Part shown: positions 1 to 7,428 of the stretch, piece by piece
Numbering within the stretch: the first letter of the stretch is position 1
Layout of the letters: the number at the start of each line of letters is the position of its first letter
NCBI GenBank assembly: GCA_029256575.1
Contig: JAQSXR010000019.1
Span: 1 to 40,593 of the forward strand
Origin: Clostridiales bacterium
Lineage (GTDB): Bacteria; Bacillota; Clostridia; Lachnospirales; JAQSXR01
Length of the DNA stretch: 40,593 nt
Direction of reading: 5' to 3'
Position numbers and translations under genes: made by a program
Notes under the pieces: model-generated
Told to the model about the DNA's origin: nothing
Seen by the model: only the letters and a program-made list of their open reading frames with translations
The model's database searches: none

Positions 1-904
1 GAGAATGGCTGTTAGAACTGGGTCTTCAAAAGTTGATATGTTCTGTCTTGAAAGTCGTGAGGCAATGCCGGCCCTTATCGAAGAAATTGAAGAAGCACTA
101 GCAGAAGATATTACAATTAATAATTCATGGGGTCCAAAACGCATCGTTACCAATAATGGGCGAGTTACTGGAGTAGAATTTAGAAAATGTATTTCTACAG
201 TTGATGCGAATGGAAGATTTAATCCAATATATGACGAAAATGATACGATTATAGTTGAAACAGACAACGTATTGCTTTCAATCGGTCAGGCAATTGACTT
301 TGGCAATCTGATAACAGATAGCAAGATAGAGTTAAATCCAAATAAAACAATTAAAGCGGATGCTGTTACATATCAAACGGGTGAATTAGATGTATTCACT
401 GGAGGAGATGTACTCACAGGACCAAGGTTTGCAATTGATGCAATCGCTGCAGGTAAGCAAGGAGCAATCTCAATCCATCGTTTTGTTCAACCAGGTCAAA
501 GTTTAACAATTGGTCGTGATAGAAGAGACTATCATTCTTTGGATAAACAAAATATTGATTTTGAAGGATACGATCGTATTCCAAGAGAAAAAGCAGGCCA
601 TGTTGAGGGTACTAAATCGAAAGAGACGTTTAAAGACTTACGTACTACTTTTTCAGAAGAGCAAGTTAAGAATGAAACAGAACGTTGCCTAAGCTGCGGA
701 GCGACTGTTAGGGATGAATTCTTATGTGTAGGCTGCGGAGCATGTACAATGAAGTGTAAATTCGGTGCAATTTCACTTGTTAGAAAATATGACGGTACCG
801 GAGTTGCATATGAAGAATTAAAACCAGTAGTAGTTAAGCAAATTTTGAAACGTAAGGGTAAAATAGCTATTAAAAAGGCTGTAAATATCTTTAAAAAGAA
901 ATAA
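1..904 (+). CDS. GltD-like FAD/NAD(P)-dependent oxidoreductase with C-terminal 4Fe-4S motif (5' partial)
   Basis: Only the C-terminal part is present; the frame is open through the left edge. The first visible segment (AVRTGSSKVDMFCLESREAM) matches the end of the NAD(P)-binding Rossmann domain of glutamate-synthase-small-subunit (GltD)-type oxidoreductases, so the ATG at 5 is internal. Further on, GGDVLTGPRFAIDAIAAGKQ is the second FAD/NAD-binding motif of this family. Near the C-terminus RCLSCG is followed by CVGCGACTMKC, a CxxCxxCxxxC 4Fe-4S motif, and then a Lys-rich tail. GltD-like proteins transfer electrons between NAD(P)H, FAD and Fe-S centres. In anaerobes they often belong to hydrogenase or bifurcating complexes. 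The gene ends 28 bp before hypA on the same strand, which suggests a hydrogenase-related operon, but the upstream genes are not visible and the physiological partner is unknown. Confidence 0.8.
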   Translation, partial: RMAVRTGSSKVDMFCLESREAMPALIEEIEEALAEDITINNSWGPKRIVTNNGRVTGVEFRKCISTVDANGRFNPIYDENDTIIVETDNVLLSIGQAIDFGNLITDSKIELNPNKTIKADAVTYQTGELDVFTGGDVLTGPRFAIDAIAAGKQGAISIHRFVQPGQSLTIGRDRRDYHSLDKQNIDFEGYDRIPREKAGHVEGTKSKETFKDLRTTFSEEQVKNETERCLSCGATVRDEFLCVGCGACTMKCKFGAISLVRKYDGTGVAYEELKPVVVKQILKRKGKIAIKKAVNIFKKK

Positions 905-932
905 ATACAATTATGGGTAGGTGTGAGTGTAT

Positions 933-1274
933 ATGCACGAAATAGGAGTTCTGTTTGAAGTGGTTAAGAGTGTAGAACGGTTGGCGAAAGAAAATGATGT
1001 AAAGAAAATTGAAACCTTGGTTTTGCAAATAGGCGAACTCTCTTCCATGATTCCCAAGTACATGAAAACACTTTATCCAGCTGCGATTGATGGTACAATA
1101 TTAGAAGGTTCAGAATTAGAAATTGAGGTATTACCTGCTAATGGTCTTTGTAGAGACTGTAATAAGGTATTTAGTTTAATAGAAAACAATGGAACTTGTC
1201 CACTATGTAGGAATAAGAATTTTGAACTACTAAGTGGGAAAGAATTTTTTATAAAAGAAATAATTTGCTGCTAA
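933..1274 (+). CDS. hypA: Hydrogenase maturation nickel metallochaperone HypA
   Basis: The 113-aa product has the HypA/HybF pattern. It begins Met-His-Glu (His2 is the nickel ligand) and has the conserved LQIGELSSM stretch at about 31-39. Two CxxC pairs (Cys73/76 and Cys89/92) form the structural zinc site. A GTG at 927 could add two residues, but ATG 933 is preferred because HypA needs His at position 2 and a GGTAGGTG-like ribosome binding site lies upstream. HypA delivers Ni to [NiFe]-hydrogenase and sometimes urease. No nickel enzyme is visible in this window. The gene is co-directional with and close to the upstream Fe-S oxidoreductase and ends just before a strong hairpin, so it is probably the last gene of that operon. 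Confidence 0.93.
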   Translation: MHEIGVLFEVVKSVERLAKENDVKKIETLVLQIGELSSMIPKYMKTLYPAAIDGTILEGSELEIEVLPANGLCRDCNKVFSLIENNGTCPLCRNKNFELLSGKEFFIKEIICC

Positions 1275-1311
1275 TTAGAAAACCTCGCTTTATTATAGCG
1301 AGGTTTTCTAA
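1275..1311. terminator. Bidirectional intrinsic terminator after hypA
   Basis: A perfect 15-bp stem (1275-1289 with 1297-1311) closes a 7-nt loop (TTATTAT). Its A/T-rich base gives a short T tract on either strand. It lies between convergent hypA and the minus-strand isoprenoid-synthase-like gene. Confidence 0.85.
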
Positions 1312-1329
1312 TTTAAATGGAAGGTGGTA

Positions 1330-2574
1330 TTATTTAAGCATTCCATCTAATATTTTCATATATTTAGTTTGATTTTTGAAATCTATATTAGTAATCTGAT
1401 TACCTCTCACCTTCTCCAAGTAAGGATATGTAACAATGTAGTAGGATTCCGTTTTATCTAGGTACTCTTTAGAAAAAAACTCTTTACTTCCAACAATAGA
1501 GGAAAAGATAAGTTGATAGCAGCTAAATAAAATAAAATTTTTCACTTTATCATTTTCAGCTTGATAAGTCTGCATGATTTGATGTACAAAATGTAACATT
1601 TTATTCGTAATCTTTTCGATGTTGTCGCTATGCAAATCTACTGTAAATATTGTTTGATTTCCCTGTATACTATCTTCTTTTATATCTTGAAGGTCATCTA
1701 CTATTTGTAGAAAGAAACCAAATCCATTATAAAAAATCATATCTTCTTCTGTAATTTCTTTATCCACAAAGTAACGATCGATTAGGACAGATATGCACCC
1801 TTTATACAGTGAAATATCTAATCGTTCATCAGCAGTTAAGAGACTACCACTATTTTGTTGCCGCATACTATTTTCTTGAGCGTCCAGCATATTGAGTAAA
1901 AGAGAGTATATCATTGGATTATCATTCCTAGGATATTTTGATTCAATCATTTGGAGTAAGTCACATGTTTTTTGTTGATGAATAGAATCTGGATGAATTT
2001 CTTTTCCTACAATTTTATCTCGAATGATTTGATTGTATTCAGCCTTTTGCTTATTCGAATACTTCTTACTATCGATATAATTATCTGTAAAAGGATAAAG
2101 CATGCTATATCCAAAACACGCACTACTAAAACCGGTTGACAATTGATTTATTTCTTTAAACATGATATACACAATATAATTTCTCAAAGCTTGACCAATT
2201 TCACTGAAACTAATCTCAGGAGCAAAGCTGCGTAACTGGCGGAGAAAATCTTTGAGTTCCTCTTGGAGTGCATCTAGCGATTGTTTGGGAATAGATTGAT
2301 GAATGTCAAGAACCATTTCATTGTATAACACATCCATTAGCATATTCTCTGTTGCTTGTTTCCATTTATTTCGTCCAATCGGAGTTCGGGGATAGCTTTT
2401 AATTTGCCTTTGAAAGTTGTGGAAAACATTTTGAATGTAGTGCTCATTTTGTAATTTTGTTTCATTCGAAATCGCAGACATAAAATCCGGAAATAAATTA
2501 CTCGTTGATAACCATTCATTCTTTATGAATATAAGATAGTTTTCTTTGATTGTGTTAATATCCAACAACGTCAT
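1330..2574 (-). CDS. Class 1 isoprenoid-biosynthesis-type enzyme (trans-prenyltransferase/terpene-synthase fold)
   Basis: The 414-aa all-helical protein carries two Asp-rich motifs spaced as in class-1 isoprenoid synthases: TDNYIDS (a DDxxD variant, DNxxD) mid-protein, and QIVDDLQDIKED (a canonical DDxxD) about 135 residues later. These motifs normally bind Mg2+-diphosphate substrates. Length and motif spacing differ from ordinary polyprenyl synthases (about 300 aa), so substrate and product cannot be named. The start is taken at ATG 2574. A GTG nine bases upstream overlaps the only plausible ribosome binding site (AGGTG), which is well spaced for ATG 2574. It lies about 50 bp downstream of, and co-directional with, the HxlR regulator gene, suggesting an operon. 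No other isoprenoid gene is nearby. Confidence 0.65.
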   Translation of the reverse strand: MTLLDINTIKENYLIFIKNEWLSTSNLFPDFMSAISNETKLQNEHYIQNVFHNFQRQIKSYPRTPIGRNKWKQATENMLMDVLYNEMVLDIHQSIPKQSLDALQEELKDFLRQLRSFAPEISFSEIGQALRNYIVYIMFKEINQLSTGFSSACFGYSMLYPFTDNYIDSKKYSNKQKAEYNQIIRDKIVGKEIHPDSIHQQKTCDLLQMIESKYPRNDNPMIYSLLLNMLDAQENSMRQQNSGSLLTADERLDISLYKGCISVLIDRYFVDKEITEEDMIFYNGFGFFLQIVDDLQDIKEDSIQGNQTIFTVDLHSDNIEKITNKMLHFVHQIMQTYQAENDKVKNFILFSCYQLIFSSIVGSKEFFSKEYLDKTESYYIVTYPYLEKVRGNQITNIDFKNQTKYMKILDGMLK

Positions 2575-2624
2575 CTTTTTCACCTGCTTTTAATCTTTAT
2601 CGTATAACAATTTATAGAATATCA

Positions 2625-2966
2625 TTATAGTCTATTTGTACTGCCCCATTCACACATCATATCGAGAACGGGAACCAGTGATTTGCCGCGTTCAGATAAG
2701 CTGTATTCCACTTTAGGAGGAATTTGAGGATATTCATTTCTGATAATTAGCTGGTCAGCTTCTAATTCTTTTAAAGTACTACTTAGTGTTTTATGAGAGA
2801 TAGTTCCAAGGGCTCTCTTAATCTCGCTATATCTCATAACGGGTTGAAATTCTGCAAACCAATACATGATAATCATTTTGTATTTGCCATTGATAAGTGA
2901 TAGCGTATATCCGAAGCCAGTTTGGTTAATGTCGATACCGGATAACCCAAAATCTTCTACTGCCAT
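2625..2966 (-). CDS. HxlR-family winged-helix transcriptional regulator
   Basis: The 113-aa protein has the HxlR/MarR-like winged-helix core: YTLSLINGKYKMIIMYWF, MRYSEIKRAL, ISHKTLSSTLKELEADQLI and a wing ending in VEYSLSERGKSLVPVLDMM. HxlR proteins are dimeric regulators, often sensing electrophiles or oxidants through an N-terminal Cys. Here that Cys is missing; the only Cys is near the C-terminus (MMCEWG). The ribosome binding site AAGGAG lies eight bases before ATG 2966. It is divergent from the iron-sulfur flavoprotein gene at 3099, and the shared intergenic region holds a nested dyad, so it probably regulates that gene and itself. The downstream isoprenoid-synthase-like gene may be co-transcribed. 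Confidence 0.88.
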   Translation of the reverse strand: MAVEDFGLSGIDINQTGFGYTLSLINGKYKMIIMYWFAEFQPVMRYSEIKRALGTISHKTLSSTLKELEADQLIIRNEYPQIPPKVEYSLSERGKSLVPVLDMMCEWGSTNRL

Positions 2967-2983
2967 TTTACACTCTCCTTTTC

Positions 2984-3036
2984 GTAAGTATATAACCTAA
3001 ATGTGCGTACTTTACATTTGTTATATTCTAACTTAC
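2984..3036. promoter_or_regulatory. Nested dyad operator in the hxlR/flavoprotein divergent region
   Basis: Three concentric inverted repeats share a centre near 3009: GTAAGT (2984-2989)/ACTTAC (3031-3036), ATATAAC (2990-2996)/GTTATAT (3020-3026) and AAATGT (2999-3004)/ACATTT (3014-3019). They overlap the promoter of the flavoprotein gene. This is a plausible HxlR binding site, by inference from position. Confidence 0.55.
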
Positions 3037-3039
3037 AAT
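3011..3039 (+). promoter_or_regulatory. Sigma-A-type promoter for the iron-sulfur flavoprotein gene
   Basis: The -35 is TTTACA (3011-3016), the spacer 17 nt and the -10 TACAAT (3034-3039). Each hexamer is one base off consensus. It is about 60 bp upstream of ATG 3099 and is embedded in the dyad. Confidence 0.6.
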
Positions 3040-3098
3040 AATTGGTATGTCAAGAAAACACTTTTGCGAAAAATAAATTTATGTGGAGGGTTTAATAA

Positions 3099-3644
3099 AT
3101 GAAAAATATACTCGTTTTAACTGGGAGTGCAAGAACAAATGGAAATAGTGATATGATGGCAGAGGCGTTTATTAAAGGGGCAAGTACTGCTGAAAATTAC
3201 ATAATGAAATATGAAGCTGGTAAGAAAGACATTAAAGGATGTAAAGGCTGCGACACTTGTTTTAGTAAAGGCAAAGCATGTTCTTTTAATGATGATTTTG
3301 ATGAACTAGTACCATTATTAGAAAAAGCGGATGCAATTATAATCGCAACGCCTATATACTGGTATTCATTTCCCTCTGAATTAAAGGGTGCAATCGATAA
3401 ACTATATTCTTTTATAATTGGAAGCAAAACATTAAACATCAAAGAAAGTATGCTTCTTGTGTGTGGTGAAACGAGTGAAGAATCAGATTTTGAGGGGATA
3501 ACAAAGTCTTATGAGCGAATAGCTGCTATAGAAGGATGGGCAAATAGGGGACATTTGATCGTAACTGGTGTTAATGCAAAAGGAGATATTTTATCGAAAA
3601 AGAATCTATTAGATAAGATAGAACAGTTAGGTACTGAATTTTAG
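3099..3644 (+). CDS. Iron-sulfur flavoprotein / NADPH-dependent FMN reductase family
   Basis: The 181-aa flavodoxin-fold protein has the FMN phosphate-binding loop GSARTNGNSD (9-18) and the conserved ADAIIIATPIYWYSFPSELKGAIDK segment. A compact Cys cluster (Cys48, 51, 54, 61; CxxCxxCx6C) fits archaeal/clostridial iron-sulfur flavoproteins, which bind FMN and a 4Fe-4S cluster and reduce O2, H2O2, quinones or other electrophiles. A good ribosome binding site (GGAGGG) precedes ATG 3099. Divergence from an HxlR regulator is the standard arrangement for stress-inducible flavin reductases. The natural substrate cannot be read from the sequence. Confidence 0.85.
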   Translation: MKNILVLTGSARTNGNSDMMAEAFIKGASTAENYIMKYEAGKKDIKGCKGCDTCFSKGKACSFNDDFDELVPLLEKADAIIIATPIYWYSFPSELKGAIDKLYSFIIGSKTLNIKESMLLVCGETSEESDFEGITKSYERIAAIEGWANRGHLIVTGVNAKGDILSKKNLLDKIEQLGTEF

Positions 3645-3685
3645 TTGCTTTCTTTCATAAATATTAGAATTGTAAATATAAAATA

Positions 3686-3725
3686 CACACCATAAAGATT
3701 AGTGATAACTAATTATTATGGTGTG
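3686..3725. terminator. Bidirectional hairpin between convergent genes
   Basis: The outer stem CACACCATAA (3686-3695) pairs with TTATGGTGTG (3716-3725), and the inner stem ATTAGT (3698-3703) with ACTAAT (3708-3713). The minus strand continues into a T-rich tract, favouring termination of the minus-strand transcript of the 3737-3940 gene; the flavoprotein transcript may also stop here. Confidence 0.65.
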
Positions 3726-3736
3726 ACTTATTGAAC

Positions 3737-3940
3737 TTATTCGATACTGCTACCTACTTTTTCAATACATTCTATAATTACTTTTTCATCAATGGATTCG
3801 TCATAACCTACTTCTACAGTGCCTCTTCCTAAATCAATGTTAACCATACTAACACCGTCAATTTTATTTAGCGCATTTTTTAGCTGAGTTTTCATTTGTG
3901 TGTTTTGTAAGTTTAGTACATTAAAGTGTGTTTTGTTCAT
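3737..3940 (-). CDS. Heavy-metal-associated (HMA)-fold protein lacking the CxxC metal site
   Basis: The 67-aa protein has the pattern of HMA/copper-chaperone domains: FNVLNLQ at strand 1, then a helix with LKNALNKIDGV, VNIDLGRGTVEVGYDESI as strands 2-3, and VIIECIEKVG as the last helix. At the loop where HMA domains carry GMTCxxC, this protein has NLQNTQ and no cysteine, so classical Cu/Zn coordination looks lost. The single Cys is in the last helix. The ribosome binding site AAAGGA precedes ATG 3940. It stands alone, convergent with the flavoprotein gene. A regulatory or structural role, or binding of another ligand, are open possibilities. Confidence 0.7.
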   Translation of the reverse strand: MNKTHFNVLNLQNTQMKTQLKNALNKIDGVSMVNIDLGRGTVEVGYDESIDEKVIIECIEKVGSSIE

Positions 3941-4044
3941 AGGATTCCTTTCTTATAAAAGTATTTTCTTAATTAGTATTCCGTTATAGAAATTTATTAT
4001 TTTGGTAATTATCACAAATTTAATACTTGTTCACTTTCAATAAT

Positions 4045-4079
4045 AAGTATATACTTTGATTAAAGAAGAATGGTATAAA
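4045..4079 (+). promoter_or_regulatory. Probable extended -10 promoter with adjacent palindrome, M3 peptidase gene
   Basis: TGG-TATAAA (4071-4079) is an extended -10 element about 60 bp upstream of ATG 4138. A perfect 12-bp palindrome AAGTATATACTT (4045-4056) sits in the -35 region and could be an operator. No good -35 hexamer is seen. Confidence 0.35.
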
Positions 4080-4137
4080 TTAGGGTTATATCATATGTTA
4101 AGAAGAAATAAAAAAATTTGAAAAGAGGAAAACAAGA

Positions 4138-5832
4138 ATGGATAAATTTACATTTTCGGCTCTGGAATACGTAAGACCAGATTATGACAAGTATGAAAAA
4201 GAATGCTACAAGGCGATTGAAAACATCGGGGCTGCTACTAGCTATGAAGAGATTAAGACAATAAATGAGAATATGGATAAATTAGATAGCTCAATTTCAA
4301 CCATGTGCTCGATTGCCTACATCCGAAATACGTTGAACACTACAGATGAATTCTATGAAAAGGAAGTTGAATTTATAAATGAACGTGGTGCATCTGCCAC
4401 AGTTGCGACAGCTCAATTGAATAAAGCTTTATTAGAATGTAAGTTTACAGAGGATATAGCAGCAGATTATGGACCTGAATATTTAGTGATATCTCAACGT
4501 TTTGTTGATCAGTTCAAAGAAGAATTGGTTCCTTTTATGCAACAAGAATCCAAATTAACGCTACGTTATCAGAAACTAATGGCAATGGCGAAGATTGAGT
4601 TTGATGGAAAGACTTTAAATCTTTATGGTATTCAAAAGTATTTTGAACATCCAGACAGAGAGATTCGTAAGGCAGCAGCTAAGGCATATTCTGATTTTTA
4701 TCATAGCAACGAAACAGAAATGGAAGAAATCTTTGATGAGCTCGTTAAAGTACGTAATGAAATGGGACGCACGCTAGGATACGATAACTTTATTCCGTTG
4801 GCATATATGCAACAAGGACGAAGCGACTACGGTCAAGAAGAAGTTGCAGCTTTCCGTGAACAAGTACGTATAGAAATGGTTCCGTTATGCCAAAAACTCT
4901 ACGAAGCACAAGCAAAAAGAATTGATGTTGATAAAATAATGGTTTATGATGAGAAGTTTATCTATCCGGACGGAAATGCACAACCAGCTGGCGACGATGA
5001 TTATCTAGTAAGCGAAGCACAGAAAATGTATCACGATATGAGTCCAGAAACGGGCGAATTTATTGATTTTATGATCGAACATGAGTTAATGGATTTAAAG
5101 AATAAACCAAACAAAGCAGCTACAGGATATATGACAAGCCTTTTAGATTATAATGCTCCTTATGTATTTTCATGTTTCAATCAAACCATATTTGATATGC
5201 AGGTACTGTCCCACGAACTTGGTCACGCGTTTGCAGGGTATGAAGCAATGCGTACACAAAAAACACCACAGTTTTTTTCAATAAGTACGGACATAGCGGA
5301 GATACACTCAATGGCAATGGAGCAATTTGCATATCCATATGCTGAGCAGTTCTTTGGTGACGATGCAGATAAATACCGTTTTGCGCATCTACAAGAAGCA
5401 ATGACATTTGTTCCTTTTGGAGTTGCAGTAGATGAATTCCAACATATAATGTATGCGAACCCAGACCTTACACCAAAAGAACGTACGAATGAGTGGCATA
5501 AGCTAGAAGAAAAATATATGCCATGGCGTACATATGAAAACGATGAATTCATGGAAAGAGGCGGATTCTGGTATCATAAGTTACACATATTCTTATATCC
5601 ATTCTATTACATAAATTACACACTAACTACTATGGGTGCGATGGAATTAAAGAAGCGTTATAATGAAGATAAAGAACAGGCTTGGAATGATTATCTAGCA
5701 CTTTGTAAAGCTGGTTCAAGTACAAATTACCTTAATTTACTTAAATTAGCAAACCTTTCAGTTCCATTTGAAGAAGGAAGTGTTGCAAAAGCAATTTCTT
5801 GTGCAAAAGAGGAATTGTTAAGCAAAATTTAA
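4138..5832 (+). CDS. M3 family oligoendopeptidase (PepF/thimet-like zinc peptidase)
   Basis: The 564-aa cytoplasmic protein has no signal peptide. The zinc motif HELGH spans His359-Glu360-His363, and the third ligand is likely Glu388 in TDIAEIHSM, the spacing seen in the M3 family. Length matches the roughly 560-aa M3 family oligoendopeptidases. It hydrolyses short peptides inside the cell, for nutrition or turnover of signal and signal-peptide fragments. A ribosome binding site (AGAGGA) precedes ATG 4138. The gene is monocistronic, bounded by its own promoter and a strong hairpin. Confidence 0.93.
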   Translation: MDKFTFSALEYVRPDYDKYEKECYKAIENIGAATSYEEIKTINENMDKLDSSISTMCSIAYIRNTLNTTDEFYEKEVEFINERGASATVATAQLNKALLECKFTEDIAADYGPEYLVISQRFVDQFKEELVPFMQQESKLTLRYQKLMAMAKIEFDGKTLNLYGIQKYFEHPDREIRKAAAKAYSDFYHSNETEMEEIFDELVKVRNEMGRTLGYDNFIPLAYMQQGRSDYGQEEVAAFREQVRIEMVPLCQKLYEAQAKRIDVDKIMVYDEKFIYPDGNAQPAGDDDYLVSEAQKMYHDMSPETGEFIDFMIEHELMDLKNKPNKAATGYMTSLLDYNAPYVFSCFNQTIFDMQVLSHELGHAFAGYEAMRTQKTPQFFSISTDIAEIHSMAMEQFAYPYAEQFFGDDADKYRFAHLQEAMTFVPFGVAVDEFQHIMYANPDLTPKERTNEWHKLEEKYMPWRTYENDEFMERGGFWYHKLHIFLYPFYYINYTLTTMGAMELKKRYNEDKEQAWNDYLALCKAGSSTNYLNLLKLANLSVPFEEGSVAKAISCAKEELLSKI

Positions 5833-5854
5833 TACAATTATAATGATATAAATT

Positions 5855-5895
5855 GGAGACCGTTAGTTTTCTATAATAGAAAGCAGACGGTCTCC
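5855..5895. terminator. Bidirectional terminator between M3 peptidase and anti-sigma genes
   Basis: The outer stem GGAGACCGT (5855-5863) pairs perfectly with ACGGTCTCC (5887-5895), and an inner TTTCT/AGAAA pairing extends the hairpin. It lies between convergent genes. The T tract is weak. Confidence 0.7.
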
Positions 5896-5938
5896 TTGCA
5901 TGATAGTATATAGTTTATTAATAAATATAAAAAGTTAA

Positions 5939-6721
5939 TTAGTTAGTCTCTTTCTCAACGATAGGGATGCTATCGAGAATCTTCTTAATCTCCTTAATCT
6001 CAATATCATCAAAGTATATAGAATAGCACCCGTACCCTAAGGTTTCGCTATCAAAATTAAGAAAGGCAATAATGCCATCTTCAAAGTCTTCTTCACCATC
6101 TATTTCGGCTATGGAGCAGTGTAATCCGCTTTTTGTTACATAAGCGGAAGTCGTTACATTAGCATCGGTTAGCATTGTTACACCAGAATCTTTTTGTGAA
6201 GTAAGAGTAGGTAAAAAAGTAATATCAACACGTTTCGCCTGGGCATCATTACTATAAAAAGAAGCATATATTTCTTTGGATACAGAACCATCATCATATT
6301 TGGTCTCCATGTAGGTACAACGATCGTTATTAAGATAATAATTATTCATTACATAGGTTGGAAATAAATTTGGTAGTTCAAGTATCGCAAAAGCATCTTC
6401 TACTTTTTTAAAATGCTGACGAGTTCTTTCGCTATTGCTTATTACATTATCATTTTCTTCTGGAATCTGTATCTGAATATCAATCGGATATGTTTTTACA
6501 TACTTAATAGCTGCCCATCCTACCAAGGAGCTACAAACTATTAATATTGTAAATAGCACAGCTACTCGAGGAATATGAATAAAAAATGATTTTACCCTTT
6601 TTTTAAATTTAAATGCATTTGTACTCTTGGAGAAGGTGGTAAAGTGCTCTAAAATCCTTTCGTCCATAGATGAATCAGTATCAAGTTTTAGGTTTAAGTT
6701 TTTAAATTTATTTTCTTTCAA
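5939..6721 (-). CDS. Membrane anti-sigma factor, DUF4367-like
   Basis: The 260-aa protein has a basic cytoplasmic N-terminus (about 1-50), one transmembrane helix (VAVLFTILIVCSSLVGWAAI, about 52-71) and an extracytoplasmic C-terminal domain of about 185 residues resembling the DUF4367 sensor of clostridial anti-sigma proteins. The start is TTG 6721, immediately after the stop of the sigma gene (TAA then TTG), with GGAGG eight bases upstream; the next ATG would remove the first 17 or so residues. This zero-gap coupling ensures matched sigma/anti-sigma production. The protein is expected to hold the ECF sigma factor at the membrane until an unknown envelope signal releases it. No classical zinc-binding (ZAS) motif is visible. 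Confidence 0.78.
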   Translation of the reverse strand: MKENKFKNLNLKLDTDSSMDERILEHFTTFSKSTNAFKFKKRVKSFFIHIPRVAVLFTILIVCSSLVGWAAIKYVKTYPIDIQIQIPEENDNVISNSERTRQHFKKVEDAFAILELPNLFPTYVMNNYYLNNDRCTYMETKYDDGSVSKEIYASFYSNDAQAKRVDITFLPTLTSQKDSGVTMLTDANVTTSAYVTKSGLHCSIAEIDGEEDFEDGIIAFLNFDSETLGYGCYSIYFDDIEIKEIKKILDSIPIVEKETN

Positions 6722-7216
6722 TTAGGATTCCTCCAATTCGATTTTTAGTAATTCACGACCACGCTTTAATCTCATTTTTACGGCTGACTCACTGAGCTTC
6801 ATGATATCTGCAATTTCAGAAATCTTATATCCCTCAAAATAGAATAAAAGGATGACTGTTTTATATTTTGGAGATAATTGTATAATGCTTATTAAAACAT
6901 CTCTATCCTCTGACTCATAGGCGTATGCTTCTAGTTCTTCAGTATCAATTCTTTTCTTTCTCCAAAAACTTTTAAGATGATTTTTGCAAAGATTAATTGT
7001 AATTCGAACCACCCATCTTTTTTCATCCTCATCGCTTTGAAAATCAGGTGAATGATAGCATAGCTTAATAAATGCTTCTTGCAGAATATCCTCACAATCA
7101 TGTTTATTACCTAAATAGGAAAATGCGATACGAAACAGCATTGTTTTGTATATACTATATTTTATTAAGAACAATTCTTCCGAGATCCATTGTTCAGGGT
7201 ACTGTACATAGTCCAT
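6722..7216 (-). CDS. ECF-type RNA polymerase sigma factor
   Basis: The 164-aa sigma-70-family protein has region 2 (MLFRIAFSYLGNKHDCEDIL, then QEAFIKL, about 26-52), which contains the -10-recognition helix. Region 4 (QLSPKYKTVILLFYFEGYKI, then SEIADIMKLSESAVKMRLKRGRELL) carries the -35-binding helix-turn-helix. There is no region 1 or 3, as in ECF sigma factors. AAAGGAG lies seven bases before ATG 7216. It is the first gene of a two-gene operon with its anti-sigma partner. It is divergent from the XRE-TPR gene, and the intergenic region carries repeated TACCATT elements. Confidence 0.92.
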   Translation of the reverse strand: MDYVQYPEQWISEELFLIKYSIYKTMLFRIAFSYLGNKHDCEDILQEAFIKLCYHSPDFQSDEDEKRWVVRITINLCKNHLKSFWRKKRIDTEELEAYAYESEDRDVLISIIQLSPKYKTVILLFYFEGYKISEIADIMKLSESAVKMRLKRGRELLKIELEES

Positions 7217-7283
7217 ATTTTCACTCCTTTCACTAGTATAACAATTGAATGAGTTATAAAGTCACAATAAACTTGTATTATTT

Positions 7284-7414
7284 TACCATTATAGTTTCGT
7301 GGCTTCAATATTAATATACCATTGGTATAGTTTCGGATATACAAACTGTAGAAATGCTCCATTGTATATTCGGAATCTATCTGTTAACCTTAGGATATAG
7401 TAAATTATACCATT
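7284..7414. promoter_or_regulatory. Triple TACCATT repeats in the sigma/XRE intergenic region
   Basis: TACCATT occurs at 7284-7290, 7317-7323 and 7408-7414. The first two are followed by ATAGTTTCG (7291-7299 and 7327-7335). The middle copy lies in the perfect dyad TATACCATTGGTATA (7315-7329), and the third copy (TATACCATTGG, 7406-7416) runs into the XRE ribosome binding site. These are candidate operators for autoregulation or for the ECF sigma factor. Confidence 0.45.
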
Positions 7415-7428
7415 GGGAGGAAGAAAGA

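Noticed and set aside
7165-7362. 65-codon minus-strand frame overlapping the sigma gene start
   Set aside because: It overlaps the sigma factor gene in another frame, has no ribosome binding site, and occupies the regulatory spacer.
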